NCBI GenBank assembly: GCA_017546175.1
Contig: JAFYXM010000004.1
Span: forward strand, 1-64,000
Length of the DNA: 64,000 bases
From: Elusimicrobiaceae bacterium
Lineage (GTDB): Bacteria; Elusimicrobiota; Elusimicrobia; Elusimicrobiales; Elusimicrobiaceae
Direction of reading: 5' to 3'
The translations under genes and the position numbers were made by a program. This document shows, piece by piece, positions 17,520 to 26,987 of the stretch (position 1 is its first letter; each line of letters starts with the position of its first letter). A model generated the notes under the pieces. That model was given only the letters and a program-made list of their open reading frames with translations. It had not been told where the DNA came from and ran no database searches.

Positions 17520-18563
17520 ATGGTTATTGACTATCTGGGGGGGCTGTTTTCCTCCGACCTCGGCATGGACCTCGGCACAGCCAACTGCTTGATTTACGTC
17601 AAGGATAAAGGCATTGTGCTTAGTGAGCCTTCTGTCGTGGCGGTGGATCGCGAAACCGGCGAGGTAAAAGCCGTCGGTAAGAAGGCCAAACAAATGTTAG
17701 GCCGTACGCCCGCAAATATTATTGCTGTTCGTCCGATGAAAAACGGCGTTATTGCCGATTTTGAAGTGACACAGGAAATGATTCGTTACTTTATTCGTAA
17801 AGTACACAGCCGCAGCAGTTTGTTGCGCCCTAGAATTGTCATTGGCATTCCCTCAGATATTACCGGTGTAGAACGCAGGGCCGTGGATGACGCGGCCCGC
17901 CAAGCCGGTGCTCGGGAAGTTTATTTAATTGAAGAACCCATGGCTTCGGCCATGGGGGCAGATTTGCCCATTGCAGAGCCTCACGCCAGCATGATTGTAG
18001 ATATCGGCGGCGGCACCACGGAAGTGGCGGTTATTTCTTTAGGCGGCATGGTAGTAGCCAAATCTATTGATGTGGCCGGTGACGAACTCACGGAATGTAT
18101 CGTGCAGTATTTTCGCAAGAAATACAATTTGATCATCGGAGAAACCACTGCTGAAGAAGTAAAAATCAATTTAGGCTCCGTCTATCCGCTCAAAGAAGAA
18201 AAATCTATGGAAGTAAAAGGACGCGACCAAACCCAAGGTTTGCCGCGTACTTTGACGGTGACTTCTGAGGAAATCCGTCAAGCTTTAATGGAGCCGGTCC
18301 GTTTGATTATTGACGTAATCAAGAGTACGCTGGAAGAAACCCCTCCCGAATTGGCGGCCGACTTGGTAGACCGCGGTTTGATGGTCGCCGGCGGAGGAAG
18401 TATGTTGCGCGGTATTACCGATTTAATCCGCAAAGAAACGGATATTCCGGTGCATCGTGCCGCAGACCCCTTAAGCTGTGTGGCTTTGGGAACGGGTAAA
18501 TTCTTGGAGCAACTCAACGAAAAAGGTTCCCGTTTCTTCGGAAACAGAGGTAGATCTTACTAA
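17520..18563 (+). CDS. mreB: Rod-shape actin homologue MreB
   Basis: A 347-residue actin-fold ATPase that guides lateral wall synthesis under the inner membrane. [20 protein letters not shown], the phosphate loop [15 protein letters not shown] and [11 protein letters not shown] are diagnostic. The ATG is the base after the rplQ stop, with GGTGG inside rplQ as the only SD. Translation is therefore probably coupled to the ribosomal operon. A terminator follows it. Confidence 0.97.
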   Translation: MVIDYLGGLFSSDLGMDLGTANCLIYVKDKGIVLSEPSVVAVDRETGEVKAVGKKAKQMLGRTPANIIAVRPMKNGVIADFEVTQEMIRYFIRKVHSRSSLLRPRIVIGIPSDITGVERRAVDDAARQAGAREVYLIEEPMASAMGADLPIAEPHASMIVDIGGGTTEVAVISLGGMVVAKSIDVAGDELTECIVQYFRKKYNLIIGETTAEEVKINLGSVYPLKEEKSMEVKGRDQTQGLPRTLTVTSEEIRQALMEPVRLIIDVIKSTLEETPPELAADLVDRGLMVAGGGSMLRGITDLIRKETDIPVHRAADPLSCVALGTGKFLEQLNEKGSRFFGNRGRSY

Positions 18564-18579
18564 GTTTTTTACCACCATG

Positions 18580-18624
18580 AGCGGACAGGGTTCTTCAGCC
18601 TGAGAACTTTGTCCGCTTTTTTTT
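18580..18624 (+). terminator. Intrinsic terminator between mreB and mreC
   Basis: AGCGGACA / TGTCCGCT arms with further pairing inside (GGGTTCT / AGAACTT, including G-U pairs) lead into a run of eight Ts. It is positioned to end or reduce the ribosomal-mreB transcript ahead of mreC. Confidence 0.85.
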
Positions 18625-18640
18625 GAAGTTTTTATTTTAT

Positions 18641-19504
18641 ATGCAACGCAAGAATAAACGTAAAACTCATATTTCTCAGGGAAGCCGCAGACGGAAAATT
18701 CTGCCGGTGGTTTTTCTGTTGTTTGCGTTGCTTTTGATGATTTTGCCGTTAGAGAGCCCTGTAGCCTCTATCAAAGCTCTTTTGTCCTATGTTTTTATCC
18801 CGCAAATTCGTGCTGCGCATGCAACGGTGGAATATGCTTCAGAGGTAAATCAGACGGTTCATACCTTGCTCAATGTACATCAGGAAAATGAACGTTTGAA
18901 AGAAGAAATGGAACAACTGCGTTTAGAAAATGCACAAGCTCAAGAAATCTTTGCTGAAAATAAACGTTTAATTTCGGCATTAGATTTAAAAGCTCCCAAG
19001 GGGTGGACGGGGCTTTGGGCCAAAACCGCTTATCGGGAGCCGACCCAATGGAATAGCGTCATCATAGACAAAGGCTCTGCCGACGGTGTGCAAGAAAGAG
19101 CAGCTGCTATTGCCTTAAAAGAAGGGGTACCTGTTTTGATGGGCGTGGTGATTGAATGTGCGGAAAATACGGCAAAAGTGCTTTTATTGCAAGATGAAGA
19201 TTTTTCTGCTGCCGTGTACGCAGCTCCTTCTAAGGAAGAAGGTCTGTTGGTCGGAAGCAGCAACGGAATATTGAAAATGCAATATCTGCCGGTGCTGTCC
19301 AATCTGCAAAAAGGCGAAAAAATATATACTTCCGCTGCCAGCAGTATCTTTCCGGCGGGAATTTTGGTGGGAGAAGTGGAAAAAGTGGAAAAAGAATCGG
19401 AAGGCTCCACGGCTCCTATTGCGCAAATCGTACCGGCGGCTAATGCCTCTTTGGTGCGGGAATTATTTATTTTAACCAATCAAGAAAAACAAGAGAAAAA
19501 ATGA
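18641..19504 (+). CDS. mreC: Rod-shape protein MreC
   Basis: A 287-residue bitopic protein. A basic N-terminus leads to one transmembrane helix (about residues 20-38) and a coiled coil (about 70-110). The periplasmic beta domains follow, with YREPTQWNSVIIDKGSADGV, the typical MreC core. It links MreB to PBP2. I choose ATG 18641; a TTG at 18623 would overlap the terminator T run. No good SD is seen. The stop overlaps the mreD ATG. Confidence 0.93.
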   Translation: MQRKNKRKTHISQGSRRRKILPVVFLLFALLLMILPLESPVASIKALLSYVFIPQIRAAHATVEYASEVNQTVHTLLNVHQENERLKEEMEQLRLENAQAQEIFAENKRLISALDLKAPKGWTGLWAKTAYREPTQWNSVIIDKGSADGVQERAAAIALKEGVPVLMGVVIECAENTAKVLLLQDEDFSAAVYAAPSKEEGLLVGSSNGILKMQYLPVLSNLQKGEKIYTSAASSIFPAGILVGEVEKVEKESEGSTAPIAQIVPAANASLVRELFILTNQEKQEKK

Positions 19505-19989
19505 CAACCGTTTTGAAACTTTTTTTATCATTTATTTTCGCGACCATTTGTCATTGGGCGTGTATGGCGTTTTTTGGAGAAGTGGGAATTACTGTTAATG
19601 TCATGCTTATTTTTTCTATGGTGGTATGTGCCTATTTAAAACCGGAGTTCGGTTATCCGACGGTTTTTTTAAGCGGGCTTTTTTTAGATTTTTTCGGAGT
19701 AAAATTGTTTGGTTGTAATGCCTTTGTTTTTACCCTGTGTGCGTGCGCGGTGTATGGTTTGGAAAAGCGATTAGATTTTGATGGGGTTATTCCGCAAATT
19801 ATCAGTATTTTTTTCTTAACATTGGGTGCAGGGCTTCTGAATTTATTACTGCTGAAAGTATTTACCGGTTTTTCGGCTTGGAGTGGCTTTTGGCCATTTG
19901 CGGCCGGAATAACTTTAAACGCGGTGCTGACGCCGTTTGTCTTTAAGATTTTGCGCCGAGTTTTTGCCTTAGAAATCAAAATCTCTTAA
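19501..19989 (+). CDS. mreD: Rod-shape protein MreD
   Basis: A 162-residue polytopic protein with about five transmembrane segments and very little polar sequence. It matches MreD by size, topology and its place between mreC (4-base ATGA overlap) and the PBP2 gene (1-base overlap). It is thought to steady the MreC-PBP2-RodA complex. MreD sequences diverge, so the call rests partly on context. Confidence 0.88.
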   Translation: MTTVLKLFLSFIFATICHWACMAFFGEVGITVNVMLIFSMVVCAYLKPEFGYPTVFLSGLFLDFFGVKLFGCNAFVFTLCACAVYGLEKRLDFDGVIPQIISIFFLTLGAGLLNLLLLKVFTGFSAWSGFWPFAAGITLNAVLTPFVFKILRRVFALEIKIS

Positions 19990-21755
19990 TGGCTGCCACT
20001 AAAATTTGTTTTAATAACCGCTTAAAATCTTTACTCATCGTAGCCTTTCTGGCCGGGGGGATAGTGGCTTTGCGCTTAGCTGACATTCAACTCTTGCGCC
20101 ATACTCATTATCTGCAACTGGCAGAACAAAACCGAACACAAGTGCTTTATCAAACGGCTCCGCGTGGGCGCATCTTTACTGCAGATGGCAAATCTGTAGC
20201 CGCTAATGCCCCTTCTTTCAATTTATATTATCTGTCCGCAGGTCCGAAAGACAAAGACTATTTGGACCGTTTGGCGCAAGACTTTGCCCCGTTATTGAAT
20301 ATTAAAGAAAATACACTGCTTGAAAAACTAAACAAGGGGTTACGCAGTGGGAAAGCATTGGCTTTAGCGGAAAATCTTTCTCCCAAAACCGCTATTTCTT
20401 TAAAAGAACTGCTTTTGTATTATCCCGGTTTATATTTGATTGAAGAAAACAAACGCGTTTATCCGTATGGGGCTTTTGCCAGCCATTTGGTGGGGTATTT
20501 GGGAAGCATGGAGGGCAAGGAATGGAAAAACAGAGATCAATCTTTAGATTACCGGTTAAATGCCAAAATCGGTAAAAACGGTTTAGAGAAAAAATTTGAA
20601 AAAGAAATGAAAGGCCGCGACGGCGGTGTTTATTTGGAAGTAGATTTCCGCGGACGGGTAAAAAGAGTAATTGAAGACCGTAAGTGGAGAGCCGGACATG
20701 ATGTGTATTTGACCCTTAATTATGCGGTCCAACAGGCTGCTGAAAAAGGGCTTAAAAACTCCAAAACGGGGCGTGGGGCCGCAGTAGCGATGGATCCTAA
20801 AACAGGGGCCGTGTTGGCCCTGGCCACGGCGCCGGCCTTTGACCCGAGTATGTTTGTTGCTTATTCTGATGAGCCGGAAGTAAAATCAAAAAGAATCAGC
20901 GAATATAACTTGGCCGTGCAGGGTATTTATCCTCCTGCTTCTACTTTTAAAATCATCACAGCTATAGCCGCTATTGAAAAGGGAGATTTTGACCCTTACA
21001 AAGTGATTGGGTGCTCCGGACATTATGATGCGGGCTCTCGTTTATTTAGATGTTGGAGCAAACACGGACCGGTAGATTTTTTTGGCGGTATGGCAGGCTC
21101 TTGCGATGTTTATTTTTATACGATTGCCGCACAAATGGGTTCTGCCGCTATAGAAAAAGTGCAAAGAATGTTTCAGTTTGGTCAGCCGACGGGTATTGAT
21201 CTTCCCGGTGAAAAAGCAGGTAATTTATATGGGCCTACCAAACGGGCCCGTAATCGCTCTTATTGGTTTATAGGAGATACGTTAAACCTGTCTATCGGAC
21301 AAGGAGAACTGTTGGTTACTCCGATTAAAATGGCCCAATTTGCCTCTGCCGTAGCCAGTAAAGGAAAAATATGGAGACCTTATTATTTAGATCGTTTGGT
21401 ACATAGTCAAACTGGTAAAGTGTTGCAAAGCGGAAAAAGTGAACAGTTGGGTAGTGTGAATATTCAAAAAAGCACGTGGGATTTAGTTTTTAAAGCATTA
21501 AAACATACCGTAGATACCGGTACGGCTGCCCGTGTAAAACTAAAAGGTTTTGACGTTTACGGAAAAACGGGTACAGCTCAAAATCCGCACGGTCCGGACC
21601 ACGGTTGGTTTATGGCATTTGCCGCTGCTGAAGGGAAAGAGCCTGAGATAGCCGTGGCCGTGTTTGTAGAATATGGTGAGGGCGGCTCTTCCGCGGCCGG
21701 CCCGATTGCCAGAGAAATGCTTAAGGCATATTTTGATGTTCAAGAAGGTAATTAG
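19989..21755 (+). CDS. mrdA: Penicillin-binding protein 2, elongation transpeptidase
   Basis: A 588-residue monofunctional transpeptidase that crosslinks lateral peptidoglycan. One N-terminal transmembrane anchor is followed by the dimer domain with APRGRIFTADGK. The penicillin-binding motifs are STFK (Ser318, Lys321), SCD (371-373) and KTG (526-528). SxD in place of SxN is common in PBP2 proteins as far as I know. It forms the elongasome synthase with RodA, encoded next. Confidence 0.95.
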   Translation: MAATKICFNNRLKSLLIVAFLAGGIVALRLADIQLLRHTHYLQLAEQNRTQVLYQTAPRGRIFTADGKSVAANAPSFNLYYLSAGPKDKDYLDRLAQDFAPLLNIKENTLLEKLNKGLRSGKALALAENLSPKTAISLKELLLYYPGLYLIEENKRVYPYGAFASHLVGYLGSMEGKEWKNRDQSLDYRLNAKIGKNGLEKKFEKEMKGRDGGVYLEVDFRGRVKRVIEDRKWRAGHDVYLTLNYAVQQAAEKGLKNSKTGRGAAVAMDPKTGAVLALATAPAFDPSMFVAYSDEPEVKSKRISEYNLAVQGIYPPASTFKIITAIAAIEKGDFDPYKVIGCSGHYDAGSRLFRCWSKHGPVDFFGGMAGSCDVYFYTIAAQMGSAAIEKVQRMFQFGQPTGIDLPGEKAGNLYGPTKRARNRSYWFIGDTLNLSIGQGELLVTPIKMAQFASAVASKGKIWRPYYLDRLVHSQTGKVLQSGKSEQLGSVNIQKSTWDLVFKALKHTVDTGTAARVKLKGFDVYGKTGTAQNPHGPDHGWFMAFAAAEGKEPEIAVAVFVEYGEGGSSAAGPIAREMLKAYFDVQEGN

Positions 21756-21787
21756 CGAACTTGGCGGAAGAAAAAGGAATAAAACGT

Positions 21788-23125
21788 ATGGTGGGTTATA
21801 AATCATCTTCTCGTAAAAGTAAAATAGATTGGCTCTTGTTGGGAGCGATGTTAGGCTTAGCTCTTTTGGGGGCTTTGTGTATTATGTCTGCCGTGAACGC
21901 GCTGTCTTTATCCAATGCCGTTGTGCGTACCCATCTGATTGCTTTGCCGCTAGCTTTCATGGTTTTTTTGGCTGCTTGGAGTTTTAATTATCAAATCTTT
22001 GACGAACAGTGGAAGCCTTTATACGGAGTCATTATGGCACTATTGATAGGGGTTTTGATTTTTGGAACGTATCAAAGAGGGAGTAAATCTTGGTTTGTAT
22101 TGCCGTTTTTTTCTATGCAACCGGCAGAAATATGTCGTGTGTTGACCATTTTAGTGGCGGCGGCTTTTTTGGATAGACAAGGCAGACGCATTCGGGATAT
22201 GCGCACGTTAATTTTGTTGGGGGTTTTGGTAGGGCCGATTTTTGGACTTATTATGATGCAGCCGGACTTTTCTTCTATTGTTATTACTTTTCCCGCCTTG
22301 ATTGCGCTGTTGTATTGTGCAGGAATTAATGTATTTTATTTGGCATTGATTGCCGTATTTGCGGCGGTGGCCGGATTTTTTACCATTGCGTGGACTTATC
22401 TTTATTTGCATCCGGCGCTACTAGATTATAAAATATTAGCCATTTTTTATAAATTAGCTTCTTCTGTTTGGTATATGGGAGGGTTTTGTCTGTTATTGTC
22501 TGTTGGCGGCTATGTGTTTTGGTGGATATTTAAACAATTGCGTATTTTCTTGCCCTCGTTTTATTTTGTATTGGCTACATTGGTGGTGGCGGCGGGTTTT
22601 TTTGCCGGAGTATTTGTGGACCATCAAATGAAGCCCTACCAACGCAAACGCGTGGAAGCTTTTTTGGCACCGCAGTCGGACCCGCAGGGGGCTTCCTATA
22701 ACGTACTACAAGCCCAAATTGCCATGGGCTCCGGAGGTGTGTTGGGGAAAGGACTGTTTTCCGGCACTCAATCTAGGCTGGGTTTTGTTCCTGAAAAGCA
22801 TACAGATTTTATTTTGGCGGTAGTGGGGGAAGAATTAGGCCTGTGGGGTACGTTGACCGTATTGGGGCTTTATTTGTTGATTTTATGGCGTATTTCTGCG
22901 GTAGCTTATTTAGCCAGTGATCGGTATGGTTATCTGGTGTGCAGCGGTATATTTGGTATGTTTTTGACGTATATGGTGATTAATTTTGGTATGTTGATTG
23001 GCCTTTTCCCCGTGGCGGGAATACCACTGCCGTTTATCTCATACGGAGGGTCCAATCTCGTATCAAGTATGTTGGCTTTGGGTGTAGTACAATCTGTATA
23101 TGCCCGTAGGATAACATCAGCCTAA
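21788..23125 (+). CDS. rodA: Rod-shape SEDS glycosyltransferase RodA
   Basis: A 445-residue SEDS-family polytopic membrane enzyme that polymerises lipid II. Clear signatures are KSWFVLPFFSMQPAEICR, EKHTDFILAVVGEELG and the closing GIPLPFISYGGSNLVSSM. ATG 21788 has AAGGAA 8 bases upstream; an in-frame TTG at 21761 is a possible longer start. It pairs with the PBP2 gene just upstream. Confidence 0.95.
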   Translation: MVGYKSSSRKSKIDWLLLGAMLGLALLGALCIMSAVNALSLSNAVVRTHLIALPLAFMVFLAAWSFNYQIFDEQWKPLYGVIMALLIGVLIFGTYQRGSKSWFVLPFFSMQPAEICRVLTILVAAAFLDRQGRRIRDMRTLILLGVLVGPIFGLIMMQPDFSSIVITFPALIALLYCAGINVFYLALIAVFAAVAGFFTIAWTYLYLHPALLDYKILAIFYKLASSVWYMGGFCLLLSVGGYVFWWIFKQLRIFLPSFYFVLATLVVAAGFFAGVFVDHQMKPYQRKRVEAFLAPQSDPQGASYNVLQAQIAMGSGGVLGKGLFSGTQSRLGFVPEKHTDFILAVVGEELGLWGTLTVLGLYLLILWRISAVAYLASDRYGYLVCSGIFGMFLTYMVINFGMLIGLFPVAGIPLPFISYGGSNLVSSMLALGVVQSVYARRITSA

Positions 23126-23134
23126 GAAAAGACT

Positions 23135-23821
23135 ATGAACAATGCCCCAAAAATTTATAAAATGCGAGTAGTGTTTACTGTGCCCGGTGCTTGGGATCAC
23201 AAGCGTATTTTTGCGGCTTTGCGCAATATGGTTTTACGCAGTGGTTTGCCTTTTGAGCCGGCAAAAGTGAACAAAAATTGGCCCAGGCTGGCCTATGGTC
23301 CCGCATTGGGATATGGGCAATTTAGTTCGGGCGAATATGCAGATTTGTATTTTTCTTCCCCCGTCAAGGAAGAGGCCGCCATGTCTGCATTATCCAAGGT
23401 GGCTGCAGGGATTACGTTGTTGCATGTAAAAAGAGTCCCGTATGCGTTGCCTTCGGTAAGTCAATTGGCGGAAGTAATGCAATATGCGGTAGAGGGAAAC
23501 TTAGATAAGTATATTCCCATTAAACCGCTGGAAGCGTTTTTTGGCGGAGAACATATATATTTAACCGTACAAGCTGCTAATTCGATGACGGTGGTGCAAG
23601 ATTTAAAACCGTTTGTTTTGTCGGTTCAGCGGGCGGGTACGGACAGGTTGGAACTGCTTTTGCAACGGCATTTGGATAAAACAACCAAGCCGGAATACCT
23701 GATGGCGGCATGGTTAAATATGATGGTGCCTGCGGAAGCAGAATTTACGATAGAAGGTTTAAAATTTACCAGAGAAGAGCTGTACTGGCGTGACGGAAGC
23801 GGAAATTTGCACGTCATATAG
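23135..23821 (+). CDS. DUF2344 (TIGR03936-like) protein
   Basis: A 228-residue protein resembling the radical SAM-linked DUF2344 family. The opening MRVVFTVPGAWDHKRIFAAL, then RSGLPFE and LAYGPALGYGQFSSGEYADL match the family layout (LRRAGLP, then ISFGPALP, then SxxE). In other bacteria this gene lies between a large radical SAM protein and the RNase E/G gene. Here RNase E/G does follow, but rodA takes the place of the radical SAM gene. Function is not established; a link to RNA modification or processing is inferred from context. Confidence 0.75.
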   Translation: MNNAPKIYKMRVVFTVPGAWDHKRIFAALRNMVLRSGLPFEPAKVNKNWPRLAYGPALGYGQFSSGEYADLYFSSPVKEEAAMSALSKVAAGITLLHVKRVPYALPSVSQLAEVMQYAVEGNLDKYIPIKPLEAFFGGEHIYLTVQAANSMTVVQDLKPFVLSVQRAGTDRLELLLQRHLDKTTKPEYLMAAWLNMMVPAEAEFTIEGLKFTREELYWRDGSGNLHVI

Positions 23822-23834
23822 CAAGAGGATTTGT

Positions 23835-25289
23835 ATGAGCAATATTTTAGAAGAAGCGCCGAAAGTAGAGGTAATCGTTAATACTTCTTTTGAAGAAACG
23901 CGCATCGCTATTTTGGAAAATGACCGTATTAATGAACTGATGTGGGAACGCAGAGGTTCACTAAATATTGTAGGAAATATTTATAAAGCTACCGTTGAAA
24001 ACGTGCTGCCGGGTATTTCCAGTGCTTTTGCCAATATCGGATATGAAAAAAATGCCTATTTGTATATTTCCGATATTTTGGGGGCCGATCGCAAAAACAT
24101 TGAAAAAGTGCTGAAAAAAGGCCAACAAATTATGGTGCAAGTGGTCAAAGATGCCATTGGTACGAAAGGTATGAAAGTAACCATGGACGTTACTTTGCCG
24201 GGTCGTTATTTGGTTTTGACTCCGCACCAAAGCTTTGTGGGAGTGTCTAAAAATATTGAAGACAGCGAAGCACGCCACAAACTCAATGAAGTAATGCAAG
24301 AACTGGCCGAAAAGCACTTAAACGGTATGGGGTGTATCGTGCGTACCGAAGCCGAAGAAGCCACCAAGGAAGAATTGGAACGGGAAGTGAAATACCTGTA
24401 TCGCCAATGGCAATCTATCTTGAAAAAATTTGACAATTTGCCATCTCCTGCTTTGTTGCATGAAGATATGGACGCGGTGCTTCAAGTGGCGCGTGATGTG
24501 CTGAGTGAAAATGCCAAAATTTATTTGTTGGATAATAAAGCCGATTATGAAAGAGTGCGTGATTTTGTGAGAAAAAACTCTCCGGAATTAGAAGATCGCG
24601 TGCAACTCTACAAAGGCAAAACCCCCATTTTTGAAGCTTACGGAATTGAACCGGAAATTGATAATTTGCGCAAGACAAAGCTTCCTTTACCTAATGGCGG
24701 AAGTATTATTATCCAAGAGGCCGAATCTTTGTGCGCCATTGACGTGAACACGGGCAAATTTACGGGGAATAAATCTCAAGAAGAAACCGTTACGCAGACC
24801 AATATTGAAGCTGCCCAAGAAATCGCGCACCAATTACGTTTGCGCAATATCGGCGGCATTATTGTGATTGACTTTATTGACATGCGCAAAGCTTCCAGCC
24901 GTCATCGTGTGGTGGAAGCATTGGCTAATGCCGTACACGGAGACAGGGCCAAAATTCGCATTTTACCCATCACTCGTTTAGGCTTGGTGGAAATGACGCG
25001 TGAACGTAAACGCGAAAGTACGGGCAGTTTTATCAGTGAGGAATGCCCGCAATGTCATGGCTCGGGCCGTGTGCTTTCTGCAGAAAGTATGCGCATCAAA
25101 ATACAGCGTGAAGTGTACGACCTTACTAACGGTCGTCCCGGCGGTACATTGCGTGTAGTCTTGCACCCTGTGCTTGCGGAAGCCATTAAACAAAAACAAG
25201 CCGATATTGAGGAAAACATTCACCGTTCCCTCAAAATTCAGTCTGATCCCCAATTGGCTTGGGAAGACTACAAAATTGTTTTAGAATAG
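23835..25289 (+). CDS. rng: Ribonuclease E/G
   Basis: A 484-residue endoribonuclease for rRNA maturation and mRNA turnover. The N-terminal S1 domain is at about 38-120. The catalytic Asp residues are D303 (AIDVNTGKFTG) and D346 (IVIDFIDM), and the zinc link is C404 and C407 (CPQC). These are the same positions as in E. coli RNase E, which supports ATG 23835 as the start (AGAGG upstream). There is no long C-terminal degradosome scaffold, so it is RNase G-like in size. Confidence 0.95.
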   Translation: MSNILEEAPKVEVIVNTSFEETRIAILENDRINELMWERRGSLNIVGNIYKATVENVLPGISSAFANIGYEKNAYLYISDILGADRKNIEKVLKKGQQIMVQVVKDAIGTKGMKVTMDVTLPGRYLVLTPHQSFVGVSKNIEDSEARHKLNEVMQELAEKHLNGMGCIVRTEAEEATKEELEREVKYLYRQWQSILKKFDNLPSPALLHEDMDAVLQVARDVLSENAKIYLLDNKADYERVRDFVRKNSPELEDRVQLYKGKTPIFEAYGIEPEIDNLRKTKLPLPNGGSIIIQEAESLCAIDVNTGKFTGNKSQEETVTQTNIEAAQEIAHQLRLRNIGGIIVIDFIDMRKASSRHRVVEALANAVHGDRAKIRILPITRLGLVEMTRERKRESTGSFISEECPQCHGSGRVLSAESMRIKIQREVYDLTNGRPGGTLRVVLHPVLAEAIKQKQADIEENIHRSLKIQSDPQLAWEDYKIVLE

Positions 25290-25299
25290 TTGGTTTATT

Positions 25300-25332
25300 G
25301 CCGCGCAGACCAAAAATCTGCGCGGCCTTTTT
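25300..25332 (+). terminator. Terminator after rng, touching the amidase start
   Basis: A perfect 10-bp GC-rich stem (GCCGCGCAGA / TCTGCGCGGC) with a 7-base loop is followed by C and five Ts. The ATG of the next gene begins at the very next base. Confidence 0.9.
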
Positions 25333-26943
25333 ATGAGAAAAATCTTTTTATTTTTACTTTCCTTATTTTTCTTGGCTGCCCCGTCGCTTCATGCACAGGG
25401 CAAGACGGGTGTGGCCGTATTGGGTAAAAATAAAGGGGCCGTTTCTTCCATTCAAGTGAACGGAAAAGTGTTGGTGGACGCGCGCGCCACGGCTAAAAAA
25501 CTAGGCGGCAGCGTGGAAGTTTTTTCCGCCGCCAAACAAATCAAAATTGCCTTTCCGGGGATGTACGCCATTTTAAGCGCTCCGCTTAAAGAAGCTATTA
25601 TTAACGGAAATACCGTTAAACTGACTACGGAAGTGGTGGCTTCCGGCGGGAAAATATATGTACCGGTTTCTTTCTTTACGTTTTCCCAGATAGAAAAAGC
25701 TTTAGATCGTCAAATTACTTTTGAAAATAATACAATCATTGTTGAAAAAAATTACAATTTGGCTTTTGTGAAAAAAGAACAAAAAGCGGACTATGATCAT
25801 TTGGTTTTTTCCAGAAAAGGGGAAATTTCTTTTTCTTCCGAACAACCGAACAAACACACTATCAAGGTGCTTTTTCCCAATACTGTGCTAAAGCGCAATG
25901 TTACTCAACGTTTGAAAGATGATTTTGTACGTTCCTTTTCTTTGCTGCAAAAAGGGAAAAATGTAGAGTTAAAAGTTATTTTAGCTAAACAAGCCAAAGT
26001 ATGGAATTTGGCAGAAGAAAAAGGGTCTTTAGTGTTGTCTGTCTCTGCCCAAGCTTTGCCGATGGTGCCGGCAGAGTTGCCCACAATGTCTGCTGACCAA
26101 GATGCCGAAGAGCTAGATTTAAACCCCTCCCGGCTGACACCTTCCGTCATGTCCGAAGTAAATTCTGGACAGAGTGGCACGTCCACTCCGGTACTCAAAC
26201 CCACCGTTCAGCCCGTGATGAAAGATGCCACTCCCGTTTTAAAAGGACCGAAAAAAATGCGCATCGTCATAGACCCCGGCCACGGAGGGAAAGACCCCGG
26301 TGCCGTTCGTCGCAGAAGTGCCAAAGAAAAGGACATGAATTTAACGGTTGCCAAACATTTATATGACTATCTTAAGAAACAAGGTTTTGAGGTTAAATTG
26401 ACGCGCGATGACGATTCGTTTGTTACTTTAGCAGGTCGCAGTAAAATTGCTAATGAATATAAGGCAGATTTGTTCGTTTCCATTCACACCAATGCGGCCA
26501 AGCGCACGGCTGCCCACGGCTTTGAAGTGTATTTTCGCTCTGATAAAGCTACCGATAAAGAAGCTGCCGAAGTAGCTGCCTTTGAAAACGAAGCTTTACA
26601 ATACGAAGAAACCCACTATAATTTTGTAGATATGCTGCTGCAGTCTTTGGCTAAAAACGAATATATGAATGAAAGCTCCAAAGTGGCAGGTCATGTGCGC
26701 AATTATGTGTATAAAGAGCCGGGTATCGGTATTGCGGTCAGCCAAAATAATTCTATCCGTCAGGCTAACTTCTATGTATTGAAAGGGGTGCAGTCTCCGG
26801 CTATTTTAGTGGAGATGGGCTATATCAGCAGCCCTAAAGATCGTTTGCGTTTAAATAATAAATCTTCCCAAAAAAAGATGGCAATCGGAATAGGAAAAGG
26901 AATTTTATCTTATGCCAAAGCGGAAGGGTGGATAAAAAAATAA
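25333..26943 (+). CDS. N-acetylmuramoyl-L-alanine amidase (Amidase_3)
   Basis: A 536-residue exported peptidoglycan amidase, similar to AmiC/CwlM types, likely for daughter-cell separation. It has a signal peptide (cut near residue 22 after LHA). Residues about 25-250 form a copper-amine-oxidase-N/AMIN-like region, then a Pro/Thr linker. The catalytic domain starts at RIVIDPGHGG: H317, E332 and H385 bind zinc and E494 (LVEMGY) is catalytic. No SD is possible because a terminator abuts the ATG. Confidence 0.92.
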   Translation: MRKIFLFLLSLFFLAAPSLHAQGKTGVAVLGKNKGAVSSIQVNGKVLVDARATAKKLGGSVEVFSAAKQIKIAFPGMYAILSAPLKEAIINGNTVKLTTEVVASGGKIYVPVSFFTFSQIEKALDRQITFENNTIIVEKNYNLAFVKKEQKADYDHLVFSRKGEISFSSEQPNKHTIKVLFPNTVLKRNVTQRLKDDFVRSFSLLQKGKNVELKVILAKQAKVWNLAEEKGSLVLSVSAQALPMVPAELPTMSADQDAEELDLNPSRLTPSVMSEVNSGQSGTSTPVLKPTVQPVMKDATPVLKGPKKMRIVIDPGHGGKDPGAVRRRSAKEKDMNLTVAKHLYDYLKKQGFEVKLTRDDDSFVTLAGRSKIANEYKADLFVSIHTNAAKRTAAHGFEVYFRSDKATDKEAAEVAAFENEALQYEETHYNFVDMLLQSLAKNEYMNESSKVAGHVRNYVYKEPGIGIAVSQNNSIRQANFYVLKGVQSPAILVEMGYISSPKDRLRLNNKSSQKKMAIGIGKGILSYAKAEGWIKK

Positions 26944-26950
26944 AAGATTT

Positions 26951-26987
26951 AAAAAAACACCGAGTTTTAAAACTCGGTGTTTTTTTC
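26951..26987. terminator. Bidirectional terminator between amidase and repeat-protein genes
   Basis: ACACCGAGTTTT / AAAACTCGGTGT is a fully symmetric stem flanked by A7 and T7, so it works both ways. It overlaps the last codons of the minus-strand gene, whose C-terminal residues KNTEF are encoded by the stem. Confidence 0.9.
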
